Notes under the pieces: model-generated
Told to the model about the DNA's origin: nothing
The model's database searches: none
Seen by the model: only the letters and a program-made list of their open reading frames with translations
DNA from: Salinilacustrithrix flava
GTDB lineage: Bacteria > Actinomycetota > Acidimicrobiia > Acidimicrobiales > Salinilacustritrichaceae
Assembly: GCA_024128875.1 (NCBI GenBank)
Contig: JAMYFF010000009.1
Location: forward strand, 124,001 to 188,000
Direction of reading: 5' to 3'
DNA: 64,000 nt
Program-made: the position numbers and the translations under genes
In this document: piece after piece, positions 34,717 to 43,338 of the stretch
How positions within the stretch are numbered: position 1 is the stretch's first letter
How the letters are laid out: every line of letters begins with the position of its first letter

Positions 34717-35388
34717 ATGAGCGCTCCAGTTGTCCTGGTCCACGGCTTCGGCACGTCCTACGAGCTGACATGGGTCCACAACGGGTGGGTGGACCTGCTC
34801 GCCGACGAGGGGCGCGAGGTCATCGGCGTGGACCTCCTCGGCCACGGGAACGCGCCCAAGCCCACGGATCCCGAGGCCTACGACGATCTGGGGGCTCGGG
34901 TGCGCGACGCGCTCCCCGACGAACCGGTCGACGCGATCGGCTTCTCGCTCGGGGCCAAGACGCTCCTCCAGGTCGCGGCCGCCGACCCGTCCCGCTTCCG
35001 CTCGCTCATCGTCGCCGGCGTCGGCTCGAACCTGTTCCAGCGCAGCGACCACAGCGCGGTGGTGGAGGCGGTGCGCACCGGCGACGACGGGGGTGACCCG
35101 GCGTTGCGGTACTTCGCCGGGCTCGCCGACCTGCCCGGGAACGACCGGGAGGCGCTCGCCGCGTGCATGAGCAACGGCGGCGGCGGGGTCACGCCCGAGC
35201 AGCTGGCCGCGATCACCTGCCCGGTGCTCGTGGTGCTCGGCGACCAGGACTTCACGCGCCCGGCCACCCCGTTGGTCGAGGCGCTGCCCGACGCCACCTA
35301 CGTGGAGCTGGCCCGCACCGACCACGCCAAGACGCCGAAGTCCTTCGCCTTCATCGACGCCGCCCTCGAGTTCCTCCGCGCCCGGTGA
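34717..35388 (+). CDS. Alpha/beta hydrolase
   Basis: A 223-residue alpha/beta-hydrolase-fold protein. The oxyanion-hole segment is VVLVHGFGTSYELTW, the nucleophile elbow GFSLGAKTLLQVAA holds the catalytic Ser, the acidic member is in VLVVLGDQDFTRP and the His is in ARTDHAKTP. There is no signal peptide, so it is cytoplasmic. It is coupled to the downstream nucleotidase-like gene by a GTGA overlap. The substrate (ester, lactone or other) is unknown. Confidence 0.88.
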   Translation: MSAPVVLVHGFGTSYELTWVHNGWVDLLADEGREVIGVDLLGHGNAPKPTDPEAYDDLGARVRDALPDEPVDAIGFSLGAKTLLQVAAADPSRFRSLIVAGVGSNLFQRSDHSAVVEAVRTGDDGGDPALRYFAGLADLPGNDREALAACMSNGGGGVTPEQLAAITCPVLVVLGDQDFTRPATPLVEALPDATYVELARTDHAKTPKSFAFIDAALEFLRAR

Positions 35389-36026
35389 TCTTCGGCGTCG
35401 ACCTCGACGGCGTCTGCGGCGACTTCTCCTCGGCCTTCGCCGCCGTCGTCGCCGACGACCTCGGTGTGGCGGTCGAGGCCCTGCCGCCCCGCCAGCACTG
35501 GGACTTCTCCGAGTGGGGCATCCGGGACGAGGCGCACTTCCGCAGCGTCCACGAGCGAGCCGTGCTGGAGCACCACGTCTTCCGCACGATGCCCGCCATC
35601 GAAGGCTGCGCCGACGCGCTCTGGCGCCTCTCCGACGCCGGCGTGTGGATCCGCCTCATCACCCACCGCCTCTACATCAACTGGGGCCACCAGGAGGTCG
35701 TCGCCGACACCGTCGCCTGGCTGGACGAGCACGGGATCCCGTACCGCGACCTGTGCTTCCTCGGCCAGAAGCCCGAGGTGCAGGCCGACATCTACGTGGA
35801 CGACGCACCCCACAACGTCGAGGCGCTCCGAGCGGCCGGCAACGACGTCATCACCTTCGCCCAGCCCTACAACGCCCACCTCGCCGACCCCCGTGCCGCC
35901 ACGTGGGAGGAGGTGGAGAGCATCGTGCTCGCCCGCCTCGTCGAGCGGGGCGCGGTGGTCGAGCAGACCCTCCCCGGCTTCGACGAGGGCGCCGAGCGCC
36001 TGCGCCGACGCCGCGAAGGCCGCTGA
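35385..36026 (+). CDS. 5'-nucleotidase, 5'(3')-deoxyribonucleotidase type (HAD)
   Basis: A 213-residue HAD phosphatase resembling the NT5C/YqfW deoxyribonucleotidases, which remove phosphate from nucleotides. Motif I is FGVDLDGVCGDF (nucleophile and acid/base Asp), motif II is around WIRLITHR, the Lys is in FLGQKPEVQ and motif IV is ADIYVDDAPHNVEAL. The RQHWDFSEWGI segment in the cap suits the family. The GTG lies inside the stop of the hydrolase gene. Its stop and that of the convergent nitroreductase sit in the palindrome GCTGA-ggc-TCAGC. Confidence 0.82.
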   Translation: MIFGVDLDGVCGDFSSAFAAVVADDLGVAVEALPPRQHWDFSEWGIRDEAHFRSVHERAVLEHHVFRTMPAIEGCADALWRLSDAGVWIRLITHRLYINWGHQEVVADTVAWLDEHGIPYRDLCFLGQKPEVQADIYVDDAPHNVEALRAAGNDVITFAQPYNAHLADPRAATWEEVESIVLARLVERGAVVEQTLPGFDEGAERLRRRREGR

Positions 36027-36029
36027 GGC

Positions 36030-36737
36030 TCAGCGACGAGGTGGACCGGCGGAGGTGAACCGGGTGCCGGGAGGATCCCTCGCCCACGGCGCGGGCTCCT
36101 CCCAGCCGTCCTCGTAGACCAGCTCCCCGACCGGCCGCCGACGGACCGGTCCGTGGTCGCCGACCGGTCGTCCGAGCGTGATCGTGGCGCTGATCGCGAC
36201 GTCTGCCGGGATGCCGAGCACCTCGCGCAGCTCGTCCTCGACGTACTGGTGCCACATGGTGAGGACCCCGCCGTAGCCGAGGGCGCGGGCGGCGAGCAGG
36301 AGGTTCTGGCACGCCGGGTACACCGACGCACCCTCCGACGGGTTCGGGTCCCGGTGGCGGCGCAGGCAGGCGAGCACCACGACGGGGGTCTGCTCGAAGT
36401 GGTCGACGAAGTGCTGCATCGTCGCCGCCATCCGGGCCTTGGGGGTGTCAGCCGCTGCCCCGCTGCCCTGGTCGTAGCCGTCGCTGCGGCGCTTGGCCGC
36501 CCAGAGCCGGCGGAAGCTGGTCCCGAGCAGCGTGCGAGCCTCCTGGGCCCGAGGGCCGTCCCGGAGCACGAGGAACCGGAACGGCTGGCGGTTGCTGCCC
36601 GACGGGGCGCGCGTGGCGTGCCAGAGGATCGATGCCAGATCGTCCTCGGGGATCGGCTCGTCCCGGTAGCGCCGGATGGCTCGGGTGGTGGCCAGTCCGG
36701 TGAGCAGGTCGGGCACATCGTCCGCGTCGGTCGGCAT
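36030..36737 (-). CDS. Nitroreductase family protein
   Basis: FMN-dependent nitroreductase-fold protein of 235 residues. It shows the N-terminal TRAIRRYRDEPIPEDDLASI, the FMN-phosphate segment RAPSGSNRQPFRFLVLRD, and ACQNLLLAARALGYGGVLTMW with AISATITLGRPVGDHGP near the C-terminus. The family reduces nitroaromatics, quinones or flavin-like compounds with NAD(P)H. I prefer the ATG at 36737 because a GATACT hexamer on the minus strand ends seven bases before it; an upstream GTG at 36764 would place the start inside the divergent gene. Confidence 0.88.
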   Translation of the reverse strand: MPTDADDVPDLLTGLATTRAIRRYRDEPIPEDDLASILWHATRAPSGSNRQPFRFLVLRDGPRAQEARTLLGTSFRRLWAAKRRSDGYDQGSGAAADTPKARMAATMQHFVDHFEQTPVVVLACLRRHRDPNPSEGASVYPACQNLLLAARALGYGGVLTMWHQYVEDELREVLGIPADVAISATITLGRPVGDHGPVRRRPVGELVYEDGWEEPAPWARDPPGTRFTSAGPPRR

Positions 36738-36743
36738 GGGTGC

Positions 36744-36750
36744 CAGTATC
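36744..36750. promoter_or_regulatory. Overlapping divergent -10 hexamers, bidirectional promoter
   Basis: CAGTATC carries CAGTAT on the plus strand (36744-36749) and GATACT on the minus strand (36750-36745). Each ends seven bases before its start codon (GTG 36757 and ATG 36737). The same AGTAT core lies between the divergent genes at 13690-13705. Confidence 0.55.
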
Positions 36751-36756
36751 GCTGCC

Positions 36757-37881
36757 GTGCTCACCAGCCTCGACGACTACCCGATCCACCAGACCTCGGC
36801 GCCGCTCCACCAGCCGGTGTCCGGTGACCGCAACCACTACGACCGGTACTTCTTCAACGGCTACGACCGGGAGGGGTCGCTCTTCTTCGCCCTGGCGATG
36901 GGCCGCTACCCGAACCGGTCGGTCATCGACGCCGCCTTCAGCGTGGTGGACGGCGGCGTGCAGCGCAGCGTCCACGCGTCCGGGCGCGCCCCGCTGGACC
37001 CGATCGACACGAGCTGCGGCCCGGTGCGCGTCGAGGTCATCGAGCCGATGCAGGTGCTGCGGGTGGTGGTCGACGCCGACGTGCACGGCATCGGCTGCGA
37101 TCTCACCTGGCGCGCCCGCACCGTGGCGGTCGAGGAGGACCGCTTCCGGCGGATGAACGGGACGCGCGTGGTGATGGACTACACCCGCCTCACCCAGTTC
37201 GGCACCTGGGAGGGCTGGGTCCGCACCGGTGACCGGGAGGTCGCGATCGAGCCGGGCACGTTCCTCGGATCCCGTGACCGCTCCTGGGGCATCCGCGGCG
37301 TCGGCGAGCCCGAGGGCGGCGCGCCCGGTACGTCCCTGCCGCAGTTCTTCTGGCTGTGGGCCCCGCTCAGCTTCGAGGACGGCGCCGCCCACTTCGACGT
37401 GAACGAGGACGCGCGGGGCGACCGCTGGCACCAGACCGCCATCCGGATCCCGCTGCTCGAGGACGGCGCCTCGGCGATCGACCCCGGCGGTCGCAGCGAC
37501 TCGTCGGAGCCGATGCGAGCGGTGGACTGGCACATCGACTGGGAACCGGGCACGCGGCGCGCCCGGCACGCCGAGCTGACGTTCACGCCCTGGAACGAGG
37601 AGCCGTCCACGATCGAGCTCGAACCGCTGCTCACCTTCCAGATGCTGGGCATCGGCTACTTCCACCCCGACTGGCCACACGGCGTGTGGAAGGGCGAATC
37701 CGAGTCCGCCGTCGACGAGCTCGTGCTGGCCGATCTCGACCCGGCGCTCCCCCAGCACACCCACGTGCAGCAGCTGGTCCGGGCGACCTGGGGCGACCGC
37801 ACGGGCGTCGGCGTCCTCGAGCAGCTGGCCATCGGCGAGCACGCGCCGAGCGGCCTACACGGCCTCTTCGACGGGGCCTAG
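36757..37881 (+). CDS. Hypothetical protein, possible beta-barrel of AttH/CrtC style
   Basis: A 374-residue soluble protein that I cannot assign with confidence. It has no signal peptide or membrane segment and is rich in Trp and Tyr strands ([46 protein letters not shown]). Two similar-sized beta-rich halves resemble in style the two-barrel AttH/CrtC hydratase-like proteins and actinobacterial DUF7064/7065 proteins. It is divergent from the nitroreductase gene through a shared promoter, which suggests joint regulation. The GTG at 36757 follows CAGTAT by seven bases; an in-frame ATG at 36736 is possible. Function is not assigned. Confidence 0.75.
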   Translation: MLTSLDDYPIHQTSAPLHQPVSGDRNHYDRYFFNGYDREGSLFFALAMGRYPNRSVIDAAFSVVDGGVQRSVHASGRAPLDPIDTSCGPVRVEVIEPMQVLRVVVDADVHGIGCDLTWRARTVAVEEDRFRRMNGTRVVMDYTRLTQFGTWEGWVRTGDREVAIEPGTFLGSRDRSWGIRGVGEPEGGAPGTSLPQFFWLWAPLSFEDGAAHFDVNEDARGDRWHQTAIRIPLLEDGASAIDPGGRSDSSEPMRAVDWHIDWEPGTRRARHAELTFTPWNEEPSTIELEPLLTFQMLGIGYFHPDWPHGVWKGESESAVDELVLADLDPALPQHTHVQQLVRATWGDRTGVGVLEQLAIGEHAPSGLHGLFDGA

Positions 37882-37884
37882 TCT
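37879..37884 (+). promoter_or_regulatory. Possible -10 hexamer of the cold-shock gene
   Basis: TAGTCT lies 64 bases upstream of the cold-shock ATG, at the end of the preceding gene. It would give a leader of more than 50 bases, which is usual for csp transcripts. No good -35 box is seen. Confidence 0.35.
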
Positions 37885-37948
37885 CTCGGCCATCGAATTG
37901 GAACCGGGGGAGGCGCCACGCGCCGAACCCAAGCGAACGGAGCGAGCG

Positions 37949-38149
37949 ATGGCGACCGGAACGGTCAAGTTCTTCAACAACGAGAAGGGGTACGGGTTCA
38001 TCTCCCGCCCCGACGGCGACGACGTGTTCGTGCACTTCTCGAACATCGAGGGTTCGGGGTTCAAGACCCTCGAGGAGGGTCAGAACGTCGAGTTCGAGGT
38101 CGGTCCCGGCCGCAAGGGCGACGAGGCCGTCAACGTCCGGGTCATCTGA
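37949..38149 (+). CDS. Cold-shock protein
   Basis: A 66-residue cold-shock-domain protein, an RNA and single-stranded DNA chaperone. RNP1 is KGYGFIS and RNP2 is [27 protein letters not shown] at the N-terminus and the [17 protein letters not shown] ending match the family length and pattern. The untranslated stretch upstream is about 60 bases and contains AAGCGAACGGAGCGAGCG repeats rather than a classic ribosome-binding site. A strong hairpin follows 28 bases after the stop. Confidence 0.96.
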   Translation: MATGTVKFFNNEKGYGFISRPDGDDVFVHFSNIEGSGFKTLEEGQNVEFEVGPGRKGDEAVNVRVI

Positions 38150-38177
38150 TCCGTTCGCAGCAACGCTCGTGAGAGCC

Positions 38178-38209
38178 GACGGCGCCGGGGCACCAGCTCC
38201 GGCGCCGTC
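38178..38209 (+). terminator. Hairpin terminator after the cold-shock gene
   Basis: Perfect 11-bp stem, GACGGCGCCGG (38178-38188) with CCGGCGCCGTC (38199-38209), and a 10-base loop. There is no T tract after it, as is common in GC-rich actinobacteria. Confidence 0.75.
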
Positions 38210-38230
38210 GCCGTTCCCGGGCCGCGTGGA

Positions 38231-38242
38231 TAGCGTCCGACC
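38231..38242 (+). promoter_or_regulatory. Leaderless-type -10 hexamer
   Basis: TAGCGT (38231-38236) ends six bases before the ATG at 38243. No good -35 box is visible, and no Shine-Dalgarno sequence is present. Confidence 0.45.
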
Positions 38243-39001
38243 ATGGCTCCCATCAGCGTCGGCATCCAGCTCCACCCCCAGGCGACGACCCTCGACGAGC
38301 TGCGGGCTGCGGCCCGCGCCGCCGACGAGATGGGGGCGGACTCGATCTGGGTCTGGGATCACTTCTTCCCGCTCTACGGCGACGGCGATGCTGCCCACTT
38401 CGAGTGCTACACGACGCTGGCCGCACTGGCCGTCGAGACCGAGCGGGCCCGCCTGGGTGCGCTGGTCACCTGCAACAGCTACCGCAACCCGAACCTGCTG
38501 GCCGACATGGCCCGCACGATCGACCACCTCTCCCACGGCCGCTTCACCCTCGGCATCGGGTCGGGCTGGTTCGAGCGGGACTACGACGAGTACGGCTACG
38601 AGTTCGGCACGGCCATCGGCCGCCTCCGCGCCCTCGAGCGGGACCTGCCGATCATCAAGGACCGCCTGGCGAAGCTGAACCCGGGGCCGGTCGGGCCGAT
38701 GCCGATCATGATCGGTGGGTCCGGCCGCAAGGTCACGCTGCGCATCGTCGCCGAGCAGGCCACCTCGTGGAACACCTTCGGCACCCCCGAGGAGTTCGCC
38801 GAGACCAACGCCGTGCTCGATGACTGGTGCGCGAAGGTCGCCCGAGATCCCTCCGAGATCGAGCGGACCGTCGCCGTCGACCCGAAGGCCGCCGGCCAGG
38901 TGCAGGAGTACGCCGAGGCCGGCGCCGACCACCTGATCCTCATGCAGGGCCCGCCTTTCCCGCTCGACGCGCTGCAGACCGCACTCGACGCTCGGGGCTG
39001 A
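38243..39001 (+). CDS. LLM class F420-dependent oxidoreductase
   Basis: A 252-residue luciferase-like monooxygenase-fold protein of the F420-dependent group. It shows VGIQLHPQATTLDELRAAAR at the start of the TIM barrel, DSIWVWDHFFPLYGD, then LGALVTCNSYRNPNLLADM and the characteristic TLGIGSGWFERDYDEYGYEF. The ending ADHLILMQGPPFPLDALQTAL is also typical. It is shorter than most members (about 300), losing part of the insertion region. F420 use is inferred from the subgroup; substrate unknown. The leaderless-type start is well defined. Confidence 0.9.
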   Translation: MAPISVGIQLHPQATTLDELRAAARAADEMGADSIWVWDHFFPLYGDGDAAHFECYTTLAALAVETERARLGALVTCNSYRNPNLLADMARTIDHLSHGRFTLGIGSGWFERDYDEYGYEFGTAIGRLRALERDLPIIKDRLAKLNPGPVGPMPIMIGGSGRKVTLRIVAEQATSWNTFGTPEEFAETNAVLDDWCAKVARDPSEIERTVAVDPKAAGQVQEYAEAGADHLILMQGPPFPLDALQTALDARG

Positions 39002-39006
39002 GGAGC

Positions 39007-39024
39007 ACGCGCCCCCGGGCGCGT
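39007..39024. terminator. Palindrome, possible bidirectional terminator
   Basis: ACGCGCCC (39007-39014) and GGGCGCGT (39017-39024) are perfectly complementary around two bases. It lies between convergent genes (ending 39001 and 39071). The tight loop means a few inner pairs must open, so it is a moderate candidate. Confidence 0.5.
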
Positions 39025-39070
39025 CGGAGCGGCCGGCCTGGTGGTCGGTGCTCCGTCGTCGGGTGGTGGG

Positions 39071-40405
39071 TCAGACGGGTGGGGTGATGGGTCCGTCGTC
39101 GTCGGGTCGGTGGATGGTCCAGGTGCCGTCGGGATGGCGGACGGGGCGGAAGCCGTGTTCCTTGGTGCGGTTGTGGAACCCGCAGTACGCATCGGAGTTG
39201 TCGGTGTTGGTGGGCCCGCCCCGACACGCCGGGTCGCGGTGGTCGACCTGCAAGTTCCGGCCCCGCCCGTCACAACCAGGCCAGAGGCAGCCGAGCCCGC
39301 CCGGTCCTCGCAGCAGGGCTTGGAGGAACGCAGCGTCACGAGCCGAGCCGGTGAACAGCCGCTGCCTCCGCCCCAGATCGATCACCGTCCCGGCCGAGTC
39401 GACCACCACCCGGCGGAGGTGGCCGACCAGTGCGGCCGCGACCGCCTCGGCCGGACGCAGGACGGTGCCGTCCATGGCGTGGCAGCGGCGACGGTCGAGC
39501 ACCTCGTTCGGATCGACCCGGACTTCCGTGCCGGCGGAGCGGCGGAGCTCGTCTTCGAAGGTGTCCTGGTCGATGATGATGTTGACCAGCGGCTCCGGCG
39601 AGCAGCCCTCTGATGCGGCGGCGCGGCGGAAGATCTCGAAGATGGCGTCCGCCCGCCGCTGGGCGGGGGTGCGCTCCAGGTGCTCGACCCGGGCGTCGTC
39701 GCCGTGCACCTCGCGGGCGGCGGCCCAGTCGGCGTGCAGCTCGGCGGTCTCGAACCGTTCGAAGATCTCCGCCATCGCCGCCCCCTGCAACCCACCATGG
39801 TTCGCCTCGAGCCGGAACGACCCATCGATCGCCGACTCCTGCAGGGACGCGTTCCGGCGCTCGTGGCACCGCTCCGCGGCCTGATCGGCGCCGTCCGCGT
39901 CGGCCAGGGCCTCCCACTGGCGCAGGGCAGCACAGAAGTCGTCGTAGCCGAGCACGGTGGCGTGGCGGGCGAAGATCGGATCCGCATCCGGCACCCACTC
40001 GGCCACACGCGGGTTCGCGATGGTGCGGGCCATGGCCCGGATGTGCTCGGTCGGGATCTCGCCCCGGGCATATGCGGCCTCGACCAGGGGCAATCTCGGC
40101 AGGGCCCGGCTGGTCTGCACCCGCCCGTGCGCCTCCGACCCCGACAGGCGACCGATCGCCTTCAACGCCCCCTTGGCCGTCTTGTGCCCATCCAGGCTGA
40201 ACGCCGCACTGGCGTCGAGGTGCGCGACGGTGCGGTCGGTGCCGTGATCCAACCGGCGGCGCAGCTTCTCGACCCGGCCCACCAGGACCAGCTCCTCCTT
40301 CGGCGACAACCCATCCAGCTCGACGGCCTGGACCATCCCCACCGCAACCTCGAGCGCCTTCAACGCGGCGTCGGGATCGACGCCGGGTTCCAACAGATCG
40401 GTCAC
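39071..40405 (-). CDS. DUF222/HNH endonuclease domain protein
   Basis: A 444-residue protein of the actinobacterial 13E12-like family. The N-terminal DUF222 region (about residues 20-300) is helical and contains KEELVLVGRVEKLRRRLDHG and RALPRLPLVEAAYARGEIPTEHI. The C-terminal HNH module (about residues 360-415) has CLWPGCDGRGRNLQVDHR followed by NSDAYCGFHNRTKEHGF, giving the His/Asn and the Cys pairs of the zinc-binding fold. Members are often present in many copies per genome and are thought to be mobile or repair nucleases; no terminal repeats are visible here. A GGAGG Shine-Dalgarno site supports the GTG start. Confidence 0.9.
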   Translation of the reverse strand: MTDLLEPGVDPDAALKALEVAVGMVQAVELDGLSPKEELVLVGRVEKLRRRLDHGTDRTVAHLDASAAFSLDGHKTAKGALKAIGRLSGSEAHGRVQTSRALPRLPLVEAAYARGEIPTEHIRAMARTIANPRVAEWVPDADPIFARHATVLGYDDFCAALRQWEALADADGADQAAERCHERRNASLQESAIDGSFRLEANHGGLQGAAMAEIFERFETAELHADWAAAREVHGDDARVEHLERTPAQRRADAIFEIFRRAAASEGCSPEPLVNIIIDQDTFEDELRRSAGTEVRVDPNEVLDRRRCHAMDGTVLRPAEAVAAALVGHLRRVVVDSAGTVIDLGRRQRLFTGSARDAAFLQALLRGPGGLGCLWPGCDGRGRNLQVDHRDPACRGGPTNTDNSDAYCGFHNRTKEHGFRPVRHPDGTWTIHRPDDDGPITPPV

Positions 40406-40623
40406 GGCGACGCCTCCCCCGAGACGCCACCGCTGCGTGGTCGGTGGCAGCGCATCCGCGCTCCTTCCTCATCGCAGTGAACGGTCGGCGCAAGGCCGAC
40501 GAGTGGCACCTCCGGCCCCAGCCGGAGCGCCTACCCACCATCCAACCCAGGGGGTACGACAAGAACTCGCGCCCCGTCGATGGCGCGGCGCGAGCACGCC
40601 AGGGGACCCTGTGTGACGAACGA

Positions 40624-41358
40624 TCAGGCGATGAGGGCGACGGTGAAGAGGAGGAGGAGCCCGGTGGCGAAGCCGGCGGTGAGGACGGCCTTCTCCCCCG
40701 CGGTGGGTGAGGTGGTGATCTCGGGGAGCAGGTCGGTGGCCGCGATGTAGATGAAGTTCCCGGCGGCGAACGGCACGAGGAACGCGACATCGAGGCGGCC
40801 GCTGACGCCGTACGCGATGAGCCCGCCGGCGAGGAACGTGAGCGCGGAGAGGACGTTGAACAGCAGGGCTCGCCGGCGGTCCCAGCCGCTGTGGACGAGG
40901 ATGCCGAAGTCGCCGAGCTCCTGGGGGACCTCGTGGGCTGCGGCGACCAGCCAGGTGACGATCCCGACGCGGTGATCGAGCACGAACGCGCTGCCGACGG
41001 CGAGGCCGCCGATCAGGTTGTGGAGGCCGTCGGCCACGAGGATCATGTAGCCGAGCGGGCGGTGCGCGGTGACCGGGCGGTGGCAGTGGTGCCAGTGCAG
41101 CAGCTGCTCGAGCACGAAGAACGAGAACAGCCCGCCCGCCACCCACGCCCAGACGGTGAGGTCGTTGCCGAGGGCCTCGACCGACTCGGGCAGCATGTGG
41201 AAGAGCGCGCCGCCGAGCAGCGATCCCGCGGCGAGGGCGACGAGGGGCAGGACGAGCTTCTTGAACGTCTCGGCCGGCAGGACGAGCGTGAGGCTGCCGG
41301 TGAGGGCGAGGGCGCTCATCGCAACACCGGCACCGATGATCCACGAGAGCGTCGACAT
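40624..41358 (-). CDS. ZIP family metal transporter
   Basis: A 244-residue ZIP permease, importing zinc or another divalent cation. Eight helices can be traced. The conserved metal-binding helices show VADGLHNLIGGLAVGSAF in helix IV and AAAHEVPQELGDFGILV in helix V (His, Glu and Asp ligands). A His-rich cytoplasmic loop (HWHHCHRPVTAHRP) lies before helix IV. TAGCGT on the minus strand ends nine bases before the ATG. The downstream stretch up to the HNH gene (40406-40623) is empty of genes. Confidence 0.92.
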   Translation of the reverse strand: MSTLSWIIGAGVAMSALALTGSLTLVLPAETFKKLVLPLVALAAGSLLGGALFHMLPESVEALGNDLTVWAWVAGGLFSFFVLEQLLHWHHCHRPVTAHRPLGYMILVADGLHNLIGGLAVGSAFVLDHRVGIVTWLVAAAHEVPQELGDFGILVHSGWDRRRALLFNVLSALTFLAGGLIAYGVSGRLDVAFLVPFAAGNFIYIAATDLLPEITTSPTAGEKAVLTAGFATGLLLLFTVALIA

Positions 41359-41411
41359 CTGATCCGGACGCTACGTGCCCGGCCGACCCAGGAGTGGCCC
41401 GTTGGCGACGG

Positions 41412-42227
41412 TCAAGCGGAGGGCGCGGTCCGGAGGTCGCCGCCGTGGCGCTGGAGCACGTCGCGCGCCGCGTCCGGGTGGCCGTGGCTGCAGACCGCGA
41501 CCAGCACCTGGCCGGGCAGCAGCCGCGTGCGGGCGATCTGCTCGTGGACCGTGAGCGGGCGCTCGTCGGCGGCGACGCCGAGGTAGCCGCCGAGCATGGC
41601 GCCACCGAAGCCAGTTGCCGCACCGAGGGCGAGGAGACCACCGACGCCGACCGCTCCGACGACGGGGACGAGGGTGCCGACGAGCGCGAAGCCGGCCAGG
41701 AACCCGACCACGGCACCGGCCCCGACGTCCACCTCGAGGTCGTGGGCCAGGTCGGCCTCGGCATCGTGCTCGAATGCCACCTGACCTGGTCCGTGCACGG
41801 CCACGCCGAGCGCGTCGCTGCCCAGACCCAGTCGCCGCAGCTCGTCCACCGCAGCTTCGGCATCGGATCGCTCGTCGAAGACGGCAACCAGGTGATCGTG
41901 CTCCTGGTGCGCGCGGATGTCGGCCTCGTCGAAGCACGGGCGGTGCAGTCGTTCCACGATCTCTGCGTGATCGGCACCGGCGGCGGGCCCGTAGCCCATC
42001 GTGAAGGTCCCGACCGGCTCACCGGATGCATTCGTCAGGGCGAACACGACCGCCTCGTCGGCCGGATCGGTGGGCCCCTCGAACCGAACGGTCTCCACCA
42101 CAGCCAGCTCGGCCGGGTCGTGGCGGATGCCGGTCCCGACCGCCCGCAGCATCGTCCCATCGGGCATCAGCTCGTCATCGAAGCCCGCAACGCCCAGCCG
42201 ATCCAGTGCCTTGCTCATCGTCTCCAT
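41412..42227 (-). CDS. Stress-protein-like protein with glycine-rich membrane segment
   Basis: A 271-residue protein not firmly assigned. The second half resembles DUF1269/general-stress-protein-17M modules: HDHLVAVFDERSDAEAAVDE, LGLGSDALGVAVHGPG, then a Gly/Ala/Val stretch of about 45 residues (GAGAVVGFLAGFALVGTLVP and onward) that could be a glycine-zipper membrane hairpin. A short strand-helix (VLVAVCSHGHPDAARDVLQR) ends it. The first half is acidic and predicted beta-rich. GACGGT on the minus strand ends six bases before the ATG. It is separated from the ZIP gene by 53 bases and could be co-transcribed. Confidence 0.7.
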   Translation of the reverse strand: METMSKALDRLGVAGFDDELMPDGTMLRAVGTGIRHDPAELAVVETVRFEGPTDPADEAVVFALTNASGEPVGTFTMGYGPAAGADHAEIVERLHRPCFDEADIRAHQEHDHLVAVFDERSDAEAAVDELRRLGLGSDALGVAVHGPGQVAFEHDAEADLAHDLEVDVGAGAVVGFLAGFALVGTLVPVVGAVGVGGLLALGAATGFGGAMLGGYLGVAADERPLTVHEQIARTRLLPGQVLVAVCSHGHPDAARDVLQRHGGDLRTAPSA

Positions 42228-42315
42228 GCGTCGACCGTCGCGCCAGGTCGGCGATGTCGCCAGGGCCGAAGGTCAACCGTTCCGCGGCCGCTGCCAGCTT
42301 CCCTCGGGGGTCCGA

Positions 42316-43338
42316 TCAGAGCTGCGTCGGCGCCCCGCCGGCCGCCGCCGAGCGGTAGATGCCGTCCACCAGCTCGTGCGCCCGGAGCGCGACCGCCGCA
42401 TCCGGTGAGGCCGGCCGTCCCTCGGCGACGGACCGGATGAACTCGCCCTCCGGTAGGACCGTCAGGATGCCGCGTCGCTCGCACTCGGCCAGCAGCTCGT
42501 CCCCCGACCACTCCTGCGTGGTGCCGTCGACCGTGCAGCGCACCGGACCGAACCAGTCCTCCTCGACGCTGATGAAGGCCCGCTCGCAGTGGATCTCCAG
42601 GTAGCGGAGGCTGTTCCGCTCGGGGAGGTCGTGCCAGACCGTCGTGAGTGTCGCCACGCCGCCGCCTGCGAGCTCGAAGGTGGCGACCACCAGGTCCTCG
42701 ATGCCGTCGATCTCGTGGAACGAGCGCTGGTGGCCGCTGACCGACGTGACGGGCCCCAGCAGGCGGTCGATCAGGTCCACGTCGTGGATCGAGTGCTCGA
42801 GCAGGACGCCGCTGCCGGCCTTGGAGGCATCCGCCCGCCATGCCGACGCGTAGCGCCCGCCGGTGGGCAGGACCTGGTCGTCACGGAACATGGCGCTCAT
42901 GACCCGGCCGGTGCGGTCCGCGTCCTCGAGGATCGACTCGACGAGGCCGTACGCCGGTGACCGGCGCAGGACGAGCCCGACCTGGTGGGTGGTGCCGGCG
43001 AGCAGGTCGGTGACCCGGCGGGCACCGTCGAGGTCGGTGCTGAGCGGCTTCTCCACGAACACCGCGACGCCTGCGTCGACCGCACGACGCACCCGCTCCT
43101 CGTGGTCGGAGGTCCAGGTGCAGATGAAGACGGCATCGCAGGACCCCAGGACATCGTCCTCGGAGCCGGCGACGAAGCCGCCGGCTGCGGCGACGAAGGC
43201 CTCGGCCCGGTCCCGGTCCAGGTCGTGCACGCCCGCCCGCTCGTGGGCGACGCCGCTGGCCCGCAGCAGCTTGGAGTGGAAGGTGGCGATGAAGCCGGCG
43301 CCGAGGAAGCCGACCCGCACAGGCGATCCCGTGGCCAT
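42316..43338 (-). CDS. Gfo/Idh/MocA family oxidoreductase
   Basis: A 340-residue NAD(P)-dependent sugar or cyclitol dehydrogenase. The N-terminal Rossmann fold reads VRVGFLGAGFIATFHSKLLRASG, and the family EKP motif is VFVEKPLSTDLDGARR. The C-terminal half shows VLLEHSIHDVDLIDRLLGPV, with the conserved His/Asp pair. The ATG lies in the stop of the upstream SDR gene (TGATG-type overlap), so the two dehydrogenases are one operon and may act on the same sugar, inositol or related polyol. Substrate not readable. Confidence 0.9.
   Translation of the reverse strand: MATGSPVRVGFLGAGFIATFHSKLLRASGVAHERAGVHDLDRDRAEAFVAAAGGFVAGSEDDVLGSCDAVFICTWTSDHEERVRRAVDAGVAVFVEKPLSTDLDGARRVTDLLAGTTHQVGLVLRRSPAYGLVESILEDADRTGRVMSAMFRDDQVLPTGGRYASAWRADASKAGSGVLLEHSIHDVDLIDRLLGPVTSVSGHQRSFHEIDGIEDLVVATFELAGGGVATLTTVWHDLPERNSLRYLEIHCERAFISVEEDWFGPVRCTVDGTTQEWSGDELLAECERRGILTVLPEGEFIRSVAEGRPASPDAAVALRAHELVDGIYRSAAAGGAPTQL

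Noticed and set aside
36738..36764. GTG at 36764 as start of the nitroreductase
   Set aside because: It would put the start inside the divergent gene. The ATG at 36737 has a GATACT hexamer seven bases upstream and gives the usual family N-terminus.
39071..40405. The DUF222/HNH gene as a mobile element
   Set aside because: The family is often repetitive, but I see no inverted or direct repeats at its ends and no other copy in the window, so only a CDS is reported.
40406..40623. A gene between the HNH protein and the ZIP transporter
   Set aside because: Open frames here are short, lack start signals and have no domain pattern; I treat the 218 bases as intergenic.
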